DNA of 64,000 nucleotides from Sepiola atlantica (GCA_963556195.1 OY744517.1:85126214-85190213); one strand, 5' to 3'; numbered from the stretch's first letter, positions 1-11,488 are shown. Made by a program: numbers and translations. The notes: a model not told the origin generated them from the sequence alone.

Positions 1-718
1 TATCATGTGTATGTATCATGTATCATACATATGTATCATGAATCATGTATCATAGATATGTGTTATGTATCATGGATATGTATCATGTATCATGTATCAG
101 TGATATGTATCATTGATATGTATCATGGATATGTATATGTATCATGTATCATTGATATGTATCATGTATCATAGATATGCATCATGTATATATATCATCG
201 ATATGTATCATGTATCACGGATATGTATCATGGATATGTATCATTTGTCATTGATATTTATTATGGATATGTATCATGTATCATGTATATGTATCATGTA
301 TCATAGGTATGTATCATGTATCATGGATATGTATCGTGAATATGTATCATGGATATGTATCATGGATATGTATCCTGGATATCTATCATGTATCACGGAT
401 ATGTATCATGATATGTATCATAGATATGTATAATGTATAATGGATATGTATAATGTATCATGGATATGTATCATCGATATGTATAATGTTTCATGGATAT
501 GTATCATGTATAATGGATACGTATCATGTATCATGGATAAGTATCATGTATCATTGATATGTATCATGGATATGTATTATGTATCATGTATATGTATCAT
601 GTATATGTATCATGTATCATTTGTCATAGATATGTATCATGTATCATAGATATGTAGTATGTATCATAGATATGTATCATGTATATGTATCATAGATATG
701 TATCATGTATCATGTATC
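1..718. repeat. Degenerate short satellite (TATCATGGATATG-like)
   Basis: The whole stretch is built from short words such as TATCATGTATCATGGATATG joined in irregular order, with a basic step of about 6-7 bases. It runs directly into the next satellite near 718 with no unique sequence between. Open frames here (MYHVSCICIMDMY-type peptides) follow from the absence of stop words in the repeat and are not genes. The left boundary lies outside the window. Confidence 0.95.
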
Positions 719-3700
719 ATTCTTCATCATTTTCAATCCCTACATGATGATCTTCATCATTTTCAATCCTCTCATGATGTTCTTCATAATTTTCAATCCC
801 CTCATGATGTTCTACATCATTTTCAATCTCTTCATGATGTTATTCATTATTTTCCCCTCATGATATTCTTCATCATTTTCAATCCCCTCATAGTATTCTT
901 CATAATTTTCAATCCTCTCATGATATTCTTCATCATTTTCAATCCCCTTATGGTATTCTTAATCATTTTGAATCCCCTCATAATATTCTTCATCATTTTC
1001 AATCCTCTCATAATATTCTTCATCATTTTCAATCCTCTCATAATGTTCTTCATCATTTTCAATCCCCTCATGATGTTCTTCATCATTTTCAATCCCCTGA
1101 TGATGTTCTTGATCATTTTCAATCCCATCATGGTATTCTTAATCATTTTCAATCCTCTCATGATATTCTTAATCATTTTCAATCCCCATGATATTCTTCA
1201 TCATTTTCAATCCTCTGATGGTATACTTAATCATTTTCAATCCTCTCATAATATTCTTCATCATTTTCAACACCCTCATGGTATTCTTCATAATTTTCAA
1301 TCCCCTCATGATGTTCTTAATCATTTTCAATACCCTCATGATGTTCTTCATCATTTTCAATCCTCTCATAATATTCTTCATCATTTTCAATCCCCTCGTG
1401 ATATTCTTCATCATTTTCAATCCCCCATGATATTCTTCATGATTTTCAATCCTCTCATGGTATTCTTCATCATTTTTAATCCTCTCATGATATTCTTCAT
1501 CATTTTCAACCTTCATAATATTCTTCATCATTTTAAATCCTCTCAGGATGTTCTTCGTCATTTTCAATACCCTCATTGTATTCGTCAGCCTTTTCACTCC
1601 TCTCATAATATTCTACATCATTTTTAATCCTCTCATGGTATTCTTCATCATTTTCAATCCTCTCATGACATTCTTCATCATTTTCAACCCCCTCATGATA
1701 TTCTTCATCATTTTCAATTCTCTCATGATGTTCTTAATCATTTTCAATCCCCTCATGATATTTTTCATCATGTTCAATCCTCTCATGACATTCTTCATCA
1801 TTTTCAATCCTCTCATGATATTCTTCATGATTTTTAATCTCGTCATGAAATTCTTTTTCTATATTCAATCCTCTCATGGTATTCTTTATCATTTTCAATC
1901 GCATCATGGTATTCTTAATCATTTTCAATCCTCTCATGATATTCTACATCATTTTCAATCCTCTCATAGTATTCTTCATCATTTTCAATCCTCTCATAAT
2001 ATTCTTCATCATTTTCAATCCTCTCATGATGTTTTTCATCATTTACAATCCCCTCATGGTATTCTTCAGCATTTTCAATCCTCTCATGGTATTCTTAATC
2101 ATTTTCAATCCTCTCATTGTATTCTTCATCATTTTAAACCCCCTCATGATATTCTTCATCATTTTCAATCCTCTCATGATGTTCTTAATCATTTTCAATC
2201 CTTTCATGATATTCTTCATCATGTTCAATCCTCTCATGATATTCTTCATCATTTTCAATCCTCTCATGATATTCTTCATGATTTTTAATCTCCTCATAAA
2301 ATTATTTTTCTATATTCAATCCTCTCATGGTATTCTTTATCATTTTCAATCCCATCATGGTATTCTTAATTATTTTCAATTCTCTCATGATATTCTTCAT
2401 CATTTTCAATCCTCTCATGATATTCTTCATCATTTTCAATCCTCTCATGATATTCTTCATCATTTTCAATCCTCTCATGATATTCTTCATCATTTTCAAT
2501 CTCCTCATGGTATTTTTCATCATTTTCAAGACTCTCATAGTATTCTTCATCATTTTCAATCCTCTCATGATATTCTTCATCATTTTCAATCATCTCATAA
2601 TGGTCTTCATCATTTTCAATCCTCTCATAATGTTCTTCATAATTTTCAATCCCCTCATGGTATTCTTCAGCAGTTTCAATCCTCTCATGATGTTCTTCAG
2701 CATTTTCAATCCTCTCATGATATTCTACATCATTTTCAATCCTCTCATAGTATTCTTCATCATTTTCAATCCTCTCATAATATTCTTCATCATTTACAAT
2801 CCTCTCATGATGTTTTTCATCATTTACAATCCCCTCATGGTATTCTTCATCATTTTCAATCCCCTCATGTTATTCTTCAGCATTTTCAATCCTCTCATGA
2901 TGTTCTTAATCATTTTCAATCCTCTCATGATGGTCTTCAGCATTTTCAATCCTCTCATGATGTTCTTCATCATTGTCAATCCTCTCATGATATTCTTCAT
3001 CATTTTCAATCCCCTCATTTTGTTCTTCATCATTTTCAATCCTCTCATGATATTATTCAGCATTTTCAATCCTCTCATGATATTCTTCATCATTTTCAAT
3101 CACTTCATGATATTCTTTATCATTTACAATCCCCTCATTATATTCTTTATCGTTTTCAATCCACTCATGATATTCTTCATCATTTTCAATCCTCTCACCC
3201 TATTATTCATCATTTTCAATCACTTCATGATATTCTTCATCATTTTTTATCCGCTTATGATATTATTAATCATTTTCAATCCTCACATGGTATTCTTCAT
3301 CATTTTCAATCCTCTCACGGCATTCTTCATTATTTTCAATCCCATCATGATATTCTTCATCATTTTCAATCCTCTCATGATATTCTTCATCATTTTCAAT
3401 CATCTCATAATGGTCTTCATAATTTTCAATCCTCTCATAATGTTCTTCATAATTTTCAATCCCATCATGGTACTCTTCAGCAGTTTCAATCCTCTCATGA
3501 TATTCTTCATCATTTTCAATCCTCTCATGGTATTCTTCATCATTTTCAATCTTCTCATAATATTCTTCATCATTTTAAATCGTCTCATGATGTTCTTCAG
3601 CATTTTCAATCCTCTTATGATATTCTACATCATTTTCAATCCTCTCATAGTATTCTTCATCATTTTCAATCCTCTCATGATGTTTTTCATCATTTACAAT

Positions 3701-4280
3701 CCCCTTATGGTATTCTTCAGCATTTCTAATCCTCTCATGGTATTCTTCATCATTTTCAATCCTCTCATGTTATTCTTCAGCATTTTCAATCCTCTCATGA
3801 TGTTCTTAATCATTTTCAATCTTCCCATGATGGTCTTCATCATTTTCAATCCTCTCATGATGTTCTTCATCATTGTCAATCCTCTCATGATATTCTTCAT
3901 CATTTTCAATCACCTCATTTTGTTCTTCATCATTTTCAATCCTCTCATGATATTATTCATCATTTTCAATCCTCTCATGATATTCTTCATCATTTTCAAT
4001 CACTTCATGATATTCTTCATCATATACAATCCCCTCATTATATTCTTTATCGTTTTCAATCCACTCATGATATTCTTCATCATTTTCAATCCTCTCACCC
4101 TATTATTCATCATTTTCAATCACTTCATGATATTCTTCATCATTTTTTATCCCCTTATGATATTATTAATCATTTTCAATCCTCACATGGTATTCTTCAT
4201 CATTTTCAATCCTCTCACGGCATTCTTCATTATTTTCAATCCCATCATGATATTCTTCATCATTTTCAATCCCCAAATAC
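719..4280. repeat. 30-bp minisatellite, about 119 copies
   Basis: Tandem copies of a 30-base unit containing TCCTCTCATGATATTCTTCA followed by TCATTTTCAA. Because 30 is a multiple of three and the unit lacks stops in several frames, frames of 617 and 656 codons arise on + and many shorter ones on -, encoding decapeptides such as HDILHHFQSS or MIFFIIFNPL. Variants recur as blocks: markers near 1861 return near 2312 (~450 bases later), those at 2591 return at 3401 (810, 27 units), and those near 3121 return near 4021 (900, 30 units). This indicates segmental amplification of multi-unit blocks. No splice, promoter or non-repeat coding context was seen. Confidence 0.96.
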
Positions 4281-4690
4281 ATGGTATTCTTCATTAGAGC
4301 TATACTAAAATAACTCTCGCTTATTCCCCTCCCTTTTATCAGGGCAATAGTCCGAAGAAAAATGCAAAGAAAACAATAATAACGTGACGATAGCATAAAA
4401 TAATATCCGAACCTATCACTATGACGTCATGTACCTATCTATGTGACGTCATGTGCACAAGATAACATTAAAAATCGTGATCACATTAAACGGAAAAATG
4501 GCTATTTGACCCCTTAAAAATGAATCTTTTTTTTTAATTTTTCGATATTATTTTCTCGAGGTTATGCCGGTTAAAATAATACCTAATTCGGAGGTGTTTG
4601 TTTTGTATTTTACAAGCCTTAGCGTTACATACATATCACAGATTTTTGCCTTATATATATTGAGATAAATATGTTGTGTTCGTTTAAAAT
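4281..4690. other. AT-rich unique stretch, no gene recognised
   Basis: This connects the minisatellite to a dispersed repeat. It has no convincing open frame. Two CRE-type palindromes lie inside and are listed separately. Confidence 0.6.
4422..4451. promoter_or_regulatory. Pair of TGACGTCA palindromes
   Basis: TGACGTCA occurs at 4422-4429 and again at 4444-4451, with starts 22 bases apart (about two helical turns). This is the consensus site for CREB/ATF-type bZIP factors. No start site or gene could be tied to it, so function is speculative. Confidence 0.25.
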
Positions 4691-4699
4691 ACAGTATAC

Positions 4700-4905
4700 G
4701 AGCTAAAAAATACTACTTCAAGGTCATAAACTAGTCAACGATAAGTGTTAGATGGATAGATTCCGACACAGAAAACAGCAATTATTCCCCCTCTGTCAGA
4801 AACATCGCTCATAGAATGTGAGGATTAAAGGACAAAATGAGGGAAGTGAGAGTTACAAGGCTGCCGAAAGTTAACCCAAGTTAGTCACTTTCTACTCTCT
4901 CCCAT
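4700..4905 (+). repeat. Dispersed repeat family A, copy 1
   Basis: Closely resembles 18118-18345 and 42160-42440. Shared landmarks in order: ATACTACTTCAAGGTC, GATAAGTGTTAGATGGATAG, AGAAACATCGCTCATAGAAT and CCCAAGTTAGTCACTTTC. All three copies have the same orientation, and copies 1 and 3 end at the same TTTCTACTCTC. No coding capacity or terminal repeat was recognised, so the element class is unknown. Confidence 0.8.
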
Positions 4906-6019
4906 ATAATTATAGGTATTATGTTTGTCATCACCACGCAATTGGGCAGATCTATGCCCTCTGCTTTTTTGCGTTCTTTTTTCTTCATCTCAAGTAGTGG
5001 ACACTTTTCCATTCTGAATTTCATTTGAATGTCCTGGTTGATGTTTCTGGTTGTGTTAGGGTTGCTGGTTCCTTTTTGTTCCTTGCAGATAGTTAAGATC
5101 TTTTTTCTTCCTTTGTATTTGTACATTTCTATCCAGCCTTGCCCTTCCGGACATGTTGTTGAGTGGCACCATATCTATGATAAAAAGTTGTGGAGATAAA
5201 GAGTCTCCCTGGAAAATGCTTATCTGTATTTTTACCTTTGTTTCTTTTTAGTTGTCAATTCGCCATGTTTCCATTGTTTTCTCAGATATGTTGTACATCC
5301 TAAAGTTTTCAATTATCCATGCTTGGAAGATTGTATCGTAGGTTTTCTTGTAGTCGATCCATGCTATGGTTATGTTCGTTTTTTTTGTTGTTTTTTTTTT
5401 ACTTCTTTCAGGATCTTGTGGTTGATGTATAACAGGTCATGTGTCTCTCTTGTATTCCAGCATCCTTTCCATTCCATGGAGAGTTGTTCATGGTCATTAA
5501 GGGAGTGGTAGATCTCTTCACTTAATTGTGCCATTAAAATTTCCCACGTTGTTGGTAGGCAGGTTAATGGTCTATAGTTGCTTAAGATCATTTCTTTAGC
5601 ACTGTCTTTTGAAATTGATGTGATGCTTCCTTTAGACATCTACTCCAATATGCCTATTTCATGCATACATCTTTTTAGTTGTTTTGTTAGTCTTTCATGT
5701 ATGCTCGTTAACTGTTTAAACTACAATCTATGTATTCCATCGTAGGAAGATGCTTTCCACTTTGTCATTTTCCTTAAGGTTCTTTAAGTTTGCTTTATTA
5801 ATTAAGGTTTCTGTTCCTTTTTCAATTTTCTGAATGTCTTTTTAACGTTTTTCAGCCACTCGACATTTCTGTTGTGGTTTTGTCACTTTTCCCATATATT
5901 GCTCTAGAATTGTTTTCTTTCTATGGGGTCCGGTTGTTCTGTTTTTGTCTTTCCTCATTTGCGTTTTAGTAAAACTGGTTTTCATTATTTTCAAAAGTCA
6001 TACGTGGTTGGTACTGTTC

Positions 6020-6078
<59 letters not shown>

Positions 6079-6440
6079 ACCCTCTCTTTCCAACATTTAC
6101 AAACTACATCTTCTACCTTTGTTAGTATATTTTGTTTTAGTTCTTCATATTTCTTGTTTAGTTTTTCTTTGTCAGCCATATTTTCCTCTTCTATCGTTTT
6201 CTGATCGTTTTAGCCTTAGTCACAGCTTTAACTTCTTTCCACATTTTGTTAATTTGAGTTTTTAATCTAATTTCTTGTCTGAGCTTTGTTGTTCCATTTT
6301 TTGGCATGATCTTGTTTCTATGTTTAATCTCGTAATTATAGATTTGGCCCATGACATAAATTGAGTCATTTAGGTCAGTAATATTGTCTGTTTAAATGTG
6401 TAGCAGTTTGTTTAACGTTTCCGTTTATAATTTTACTTTT
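4881..6440 (-). pseudogene. R2-like non-LTR retrotransposon reverse transcriptase relic
   Basis: Read on minus from about 5900 downward, the conceptual protein follows the fingers and palm of a non-LTR reverse transcriptase. There is a KMTKWKASSYDGI block near 5750, then SNYRPLTCLP near 5575, a KGCWNTRETHDLLYINHKIL block, the motif-A region AWIDYKKTYD near 5350, and the motif-B region FQGDSLSPQLFIIDMVPLN near 5200. The text then passes to an EKCPLLEMKK block without the catalytic YMDD box, so motif C appears deleted. Stops and frame changes are scattered throughout. The KGC and FQGDSLSP style is typical of proteins annotated as R2-type elements, but the clade is my inference. A (GATA)n tract interrupts the upstream part. 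Confidence 0.75.
6021..6078. repeat. (GATA)n microsatellite
   Basis: About 14 uninterrupted GATA units inside the minus-strand LINE relic. Confidence 0.97.
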
Positions 6441-6603
6441 CTCCATTCCTTAAAGAAAGTAATTTTGTTTTGTCCTTGTTCATAACTTCTTTGATGTGTT
6501 CGCTTCTTTCTCAGTGAGTTCTGCACTCTCGTTTTCAGTGATCTCTGCACTTTCAGCATTTACGTTGTGCAAGTTTTCTACATGTGAGCTTTCACACCGG
6601 GGG

Positions 6604-6665
<62 letters not shown>
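6604..6665. repeat. (ATT)n microsatellite
   Basis: About 20 ATT units. It gives a poly-isoleucine open frame that is an artefact. Confidence 0.97.
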
Positions 6666-7170
6666 CTTCTCTACCGTTTTTATTATTATATTTGTTGTTT
6701 GTATTTAGTATTTTATTATTATGTGCCTTGATCATGATTTCTAAGATTTCAATGCATCTGTAACTAAGTTTTAGTTCAATTTTATCAAATATTTTATATA
6801 GCTAGGCAGATGACTGGAGAAGTCGATCGATAGACCAAAACAATGCAATCAAATGAAGTCACTGAGATTTTTTTTAAATTTTATCAAATAAAAATGTAGA
6901 AATTAAAAATAAAATCTCCCCATATAAGTTAATTGGTTGTATTATTTTGGTATATCCGCTTTTTTCATTCAACTCTACATTTGTTAGATATTGTCCAAAA
7001 TTTCCTGGTCTCTGTTGATAATTTATAGAGTATGAATCCGGGAGTTCTTTTTACGGCCATCGAAAATGTTTCTGATCTTTACAACTGTCTTTAGAAGTTG
7101 TTGTTTTTTTTATTCGCTATGTTGTTGTTGTTGTTTAAGGTGTTTTTAAAATTATTTTGCTCACCGGAGA
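6666..7170. other. AT-rich, no gene recognised
   Basis: No long open frame, RNA motif or repeat family was recognised in this half kilobase. Confidence 0.5.
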
Positions 7171-7202
7171 CCCTAACCCTAACCCTAATCCTGACCCTAA
7201 CA
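7171..7202 (+). repeat. Interstitial telomeric repeat
   Basis: About five CCCTAA-type hexamers, the later ones mutated (CCCTAATCCTGACCCTAA). This is the complement of the TTAGGG telomere motif. It is isolated from the larger telomere-motif arrays at 56-57 kb. Confidence 0.85.
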
Positions 7203-7258
7203 CTTGCTTGCCGAGTTGAGACAATAATTAAAAACATTACAACAAGAGGAAATTCCGT

Positions 7259-7294
7259 CGTCTTTAATCAGACATGTATCTATCTATCTCTCAT

Positions 7295-7384
<90 letters not shown>

Positions 7385-7418
7385 ATGAGAGATAGATAGA
7401 TACATGTCTGATTAAAGA
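7259..7418. repeat. Palindrome around a (CA)n(TA)n(TG)n core
   Basis: The left flank TCTTTAATCAGACATGTATC... to CTCTCATACACAC is mirrored after the core as GTGTATGAGAGATAGATAGA... to CATGTCTGATTAAAGA. The core itself is self-complementary, so about 160 bases can fold into one hairpin. The right arm runs directly into the 305-bp tandem repeat. Confidence 0.9.
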
Positions 7419-8410
7419 AATAAATCTTTCACGCATTGTTAAAAGGGCTTTTTATGTCATTTATTACATTTTCATTCAATGCTTAAAAAAAAAAGAACGA
7501 ACAATATCTAAAAAAATATAACTCCCGGCGTGCTCCTGGCCTCCTCGTTCTTATTTTGACTTCCGCCCATTCCATCTTGGCGGAGAGCGTCACACAACAA
7601 CACGACTCTCTACTTATAAACAAAAGTAAAGTTTGTTTATTTTATAAAAAAATTTTTTTTTTAAAGTACATCTCTGATGATGAGGGTTGTATCCTTCGAA
7701 ATTAATTGGAAAAAAAGAAAAAAGAAATAAATCTTTCACGCATTGTTAAAAGGGCTTTTTACGTCATTTATTACATTTTCATTCAATGCTAAAAAAAAAA
7801 AGAACGATAATATCTAAAAAATTATAACTCCCGGCGTGCTCCTGGCCTCCTCGTTCTTATTTTGACTTCCGCCCATTCCATCTTGGCGGAGAGCGTCACA
7901 CAACAACACGACGCTCTACTTATAAACAAAAGTAAAGTTTGTTTATTTTATTAAAAAAAATTTTTTTAAATACATCTCTGATGATGAGGGTTGTATCCTT
8001 CGAAATTAATTGGAAAAAAAGAAAAAAGAAATAAATCTTTCACGCATTGTTAAAAGGGCTTTTTACGTCATTTATTACATTTTCATTCAATGCTAAAAAA
8101 AAAAAAGAACGATAATATCTAAAAAATTATAACTCCCGGCGTGCTCCTGGCCTCCTCGTTCTTATTTTGACTTCCGCCCATTCCATCTTGGCGGAGAGCG
8201 TCACACAACAACACGACGCTCTACTTATAAACAAAAGTAAAGTTTGTTTATTTTATTAAAAAAAATTTTTTTAAATACATCTCTGATGATGAAGGTTGTA
8301 CCCTTCGAAATTAATTGGAAAAAAAGAAAAAAAAGAAATAAATCTGTTACGTCATTTATTACATTTTCATTCAATGCTTAAAAAAAAGAACGAACAATAT
8401 CTAAAAAATA
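7419..8410 (+). repeat. ~305-bp tandem repeat with hammerhead-like boxes, three copies plus a fragment
   Basis: CTTTCACGCATTGTTAAAAG recurs at 7426, 7733 and 8037 (steps of 307 and 304). A partial fourth copy begins near 8336. Each full unit holds a GC-richer core (CTCCCGGCGTGCTCCTGG) and ends with CTCTGATGATGA(G/A)GG, a short loop, CCTTCGAAATTAATTGG. CTGATGA and GAAA match the two conserved boxes of a hammerhead ribozyme, and GAAGG/CCTTC (8281 copy) can form stem II. The cleavage-site half and stem I partner could not be found, so activity is doubtful. Unit size and tandem layout resemble metazoan retrozymes. The class is inferred. Confidence 0.75.
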
Positions 8411-8766
8411 TATATATATGTTATTTATCTACCTCATACAGTGGTAAGATATGACACAAGGTCGGGAAAGTGGGATTTGATAAACCAGCGCCCGACAAGG
8501 TGAGCACTCTGCCCATCAAAAATTGCCTGGGCAGCCCCGTCGACATTCCCCGGTAGGGGCGCCTCATGCAGTAAGCAATAAACTTACTCCTCCCCAAAGA
8601 GGGGAGGCAAAGCCTGGGAGGGTGGACCTCATAGAACTTCACAGGACCCGTCTCATAGACAGGCGTAAATCAAGCCCCGAAGGCCAAGACAATACAATTC
8701 TATGGGGTGCAGTATCCATCGGAACAGATACTACACCTTGATCTCGACCAAAAAGCCGAGAAAAAA
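8411..8766 (-). mobile_element. U2-snRNA-headed SINE copy, 3' end divergent
   Basis: On minus the element begins with CTCGGCTTTTTGGTCGAGAT then CAAGGTGTAGTATCTGTTCC, matching the first ~45 nucleotides of U2 snRNA including the branch-point recognition GUAGUA. It continues into a non-U2 body shared with copies at 42.6, 51.9 and 61.5 kb (landmarks CCACCCTCCCAGGCTTTGCC, GCTTACTGC, GGGGCTGCCCAGGCAATTTT). This copy keeps the CTCGGC that the two complete copies lack. Its 3' end is divergent and no target duplication was recognised. Confidence 0.88.
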
Positions 8767-8842
8767 ATAAAAAAATAAAAAATAAAAAATAAAAATAAAA
8801 TTGTTGAAAAATAATAAAAAAAGAAATATATATATATATATA

Positions 8843-8897
<55 letters not shown>

Positions 8898-8900
8898 TAA
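8767..8900. repeat. A-rich tract, (TA)n and (TTA)n
   Basis: An AAAATA-rich tract, a short (TA)n and then about 18 TTA units follow the U2 end of the SINE. Confidence 0.9.
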
Positions 8901-9167
8901 ATATCATACATTACAGTTTCTGTTGAAGAAAGGTGGGTTTCATAAATCTTGTAATGCTTGCTTTAAGAGAAAATCCGGCTGATCACCGAAGAAAGATTCT
9001 TGATATCGAGGCGTCCGAAACGGGTGTTAAAAACGGGGCATTGTTTGCACTTATGTTTACCGGTCTCGTTGCATTATTTAATAAGCTGCTTGCTGCTTTT
9101 TTTAAGCGGGATAGAAGGGTTATTGAATGCTTGTTTATTTTAAAATATTTTTTTCACTTTTGACAAA
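8901..9167. other. Unassigned; short open frame of 76 codons
   Basis: A + frame at 8933-9163 encodes a peptide with a hydrophobic middle (LFALMFTGLVALFNKLL). It has no recognised homology, splice sites or promoter, and its length is near chance. I do not call a gene. Confidence 0.3.
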
Positions 9168-9270
9168 AAATAACCTTATGAAAAACATATAGCGTGTGAA
9201 ATTATAAATGTTATATTAAATTATAACATTTAAAATTTCACATGCTTCTATGTTTTTCATAAGGTTATTT
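9168..9270. repeat. 48-bp imperfect inverted repeat (MITE-like hairpin)
   Basis: Left arm 9168-9215 (AAATAACCTTATGAAAAACA...) and right arm 9223-9270 (...TGTTTTTCATAAGGTTATTT) pair with only a few mismatches and a ~7-base loop. A second small hairpin (TCTTTATCAAA/TTTGATAAAGA) follows at 9289-9321. No target-site duplication was clear. Confidence 0.85.
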
Positions 9271-10295
9271 TCATATTGGTCCTTCGTTCTTTATCAAAAA
9301 AGCTATTCTTTGATAAAGAAAAATTAATGAAAATGAAATCTGTGAACAACTGGAATTTTCAACTCTATGCAGTATTCATTATTTGTCTTGCAAATCATTC
9401 AATGCGAAATCTCTTTACTGAATGGCAAGGAAACCATTGTTTTTTTAAATAATTAACGAAAAAAATTAACGTATGCACATGAATTACCGTTAATGATTCT
9501 TTTTGGCCACATAGTTTCATTACAAAACAAAAATTCTTTTCATTCTGTAAAATATTTATACATAGTCTTGACTCTCACTTCAAAGTTCAGACCTGTTTTG
9601 TGTGTGTTCTGTTTTATAATCCTTTTATTTTTATTTTCCTTTGCACGGATATGTGAACGGGAATTTGGTGTCTATTAAAATACATTTGATCTTATGGAGT
9701 GTATGATCTGTTTGGTTGAAATTTTTGGCTATTTTGGAGTCCATTTATTGAATTTCTTTTGGTGGCCTGATAAATATTTTAGTCATAGTTTGAAATAGAT
9801 TGATGAATTGATCAAATGAAACTGTAGAATTGAAGGTTCGAGTACATTCTACCTTAGTGAATGTCCATTATCAAGTGAATAAACAAATATGCCAAAAAAA
9901 TGGCAGTGCACATGTGTTTTTATAGTCATGGTAGTGGTTATGTAAGAACATGAATATACCGTATAAATTCACAGGTTTGTTTCTATCCATTTACATCCAT
10001 TGCCATCCTCTAAGATATTTCATGTTTGCTTCTGTAACAAAAGCAAGCAAAAACAAAAACGAAAAAGGAGCGTATTTAGCCAAGATCCGCACATAATCAA
10101 TCATTGCCGCAGTTAGAATATGCAACTAAGAATTGTCAACGGATGCATCATTGTTTTTTTCACAGCAACATTGTTTGTTTTTTCGCTTTTCTTATTTTGC
10201 CTGATCAATTCTCTCGGCTCATCTATCAGAATTTGTGACAATTTCCCCTAAATTATTTGTTTATTATCCTTCAACTTTGACATATCGAAAAAAAA
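9271..10295. other. AT-rich, no gene recognised
   Basis: Beyond the small hairpin at its left edge, no coding region, RNA or repeat family was identified here. Confidence 0.5.
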
Positions 10296-10338
10296 AGATT
10301 ATTATTAGTAGTAGTAGTAATAGTAGTATTATTATTAG

Positions 10339-10370
<32 letters not shown>

Positions 10371-10382
10371 GTAGTAGTAGTA
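10296..10382. repeat. Interrupted (ATT/AGT)n microsatellite
   Basis: Trinucleotide units ATT and AGT alternate irregularly. Confidence 0.9.
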
Positions 10383-10394
10383 TGCCATGATAAC

Positions 10395-10567
10395 GAATAA
10401 ATGTATTATTTGAAACATTCTAAAGAGTATCAATAACGAAATTATATTGTGGAAGAATTAAAAAATTTCAAATAGAAACAGAATATGGTTAGTTTGAATT
10501 ATGGGAATGAGGAAATGGACAGCTTAAATAAACTCCCAGGAAATTTCTAAAAACGTATTTTATTATA

Positions 10568-10611
<44 letters not shown>

Positions 10612-10815
10612 AACGACGACGACGACGCCATGACTCTTTAGTATTTTTCAAATAACACAGATGTGTTATTTGAAAAATACTAAAGAGTAATTAGTAAAGA
10701 AACTAAAATTTTATCGAAGGATTAGGAAATTTAAAAAAAAACAGAAATATGGTTTGCTTGAAGTTTTGGGGATGAGGAAATGGTCAGTCTTAAGTCTGAG
10801 GAAATTATGATGCAA
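10395..10815 (+). repeat. Two direct copies of a ~150-bp repeat around an (ACT)n tract and a perfect hairpin
   Basis: TTATTTGAAACATTCTAAAG... to GGAAATGGACAGC (about 10405-10555) and TTATTTGAAAAATACTAAAG... to GGAAATGGTCAGT (about 10666-10810) are diverged direct copies. Between them lie about 14 ACT units (10569-10612) and a perfect 27-bp inverted repeat (10633-10659 with 10662-10688, 2-base loop). The right hairpin arm is the start of the second copy. Confidence 0.8.
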
Positions 10816-11010
10816 CCGACCTGACCGGTGGTAATGGTCTGTAGAATCGATCTATTAATATGCTAGTATCATATGTATACCTACATGTGCATCTCAAACT
10901 ATGTAGATATAATAGAAACTGAAGATACTAAACAAAATAAAAATGTATTCAACAACAAGTAATATTAGTTAATTAATAAAATGTCTTTTCTCAAAACCAA
11001 TATGCAAATA

Positions 11011-11340
11011 TCAGGACATTTCATCGGATGTTCTGCTGGCTTGGCAGGCCGAGAGAAGGCTCGATGCGTTTCCCCGAATAGTGGTGACAAAGAGATGTTC
11101 ATAGAGCCAAATCAATTCACGATGGTTTATGGTGTGGTGCGTCATTAATAGACCGGAGTTGCTGAGAAAGTCCTGCATGGCGGAGCGTATTGCTCCATTC
11201 GTCTTAGCAGCGATCGATTGGAACACAAATCTGTCGAGAAGAGCCGCGTATTTTGATTGATTGCAGTCCCTTGCTGACGTTGCTACATGTCCACGATTTG
11301 TTGCCGATTCTGTTACTGCCGCATGCACAAAAGTGTCCAC
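11011..11340 (-). pseudogene. Retroelement polyprotein C-terminal relic
   Basis: A 109-codon frame reads KYAALLDRFVFQSIAAKTNG, AIRSAMQDFLSNSGLLMTHH, then RELIWLYEHLFVTTIRGNAS and SLLSA. This resembles the conserved tail found after the reverse transcriptase in many invertebrate retroelement proteins (pattern F-P-x-A-x-E-T-x-G ... F-L-x-D-L-G-R ... R-G-N-A). I base the assignment on memory of that pattern, not on a search. No reverse transcriptase remains next to it, so this is an isolated 3' fragment. Confidence 0.55.
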
Positions 11341-11488
11341 ATGTCGTATCCCATATTAGCGACTTGCTGTTTGCATCAGGACATTGGGGCCGTTTGCCTT
11401 CCCCTCTGTCAAGCTACTAAACTGTTCCACGTTTTGTATGAAATAAACAATTTAGAACATTGTGAAATACAAGTGAATTTTAAAAAGC

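Noticed and set aside
113..1627. MYHVSCICI-type and HHFQS-type frames
   Set aside because: These are stop-free simple-sequence translations, not genes.
1876..4297. Overlapping 617- and 656-codon open frames
   Set aside because: They are entirely made of the 30-bp minisatellite, are open in several frames and both strands, and have no non-repeat coding context.
7671..8318. Calling the 305-bp units fully active hammerheads
   Set aside because: CTGATGA, GAAA and stem II are visible, but I could not find a cleavage triplet followed by a stem I partner.
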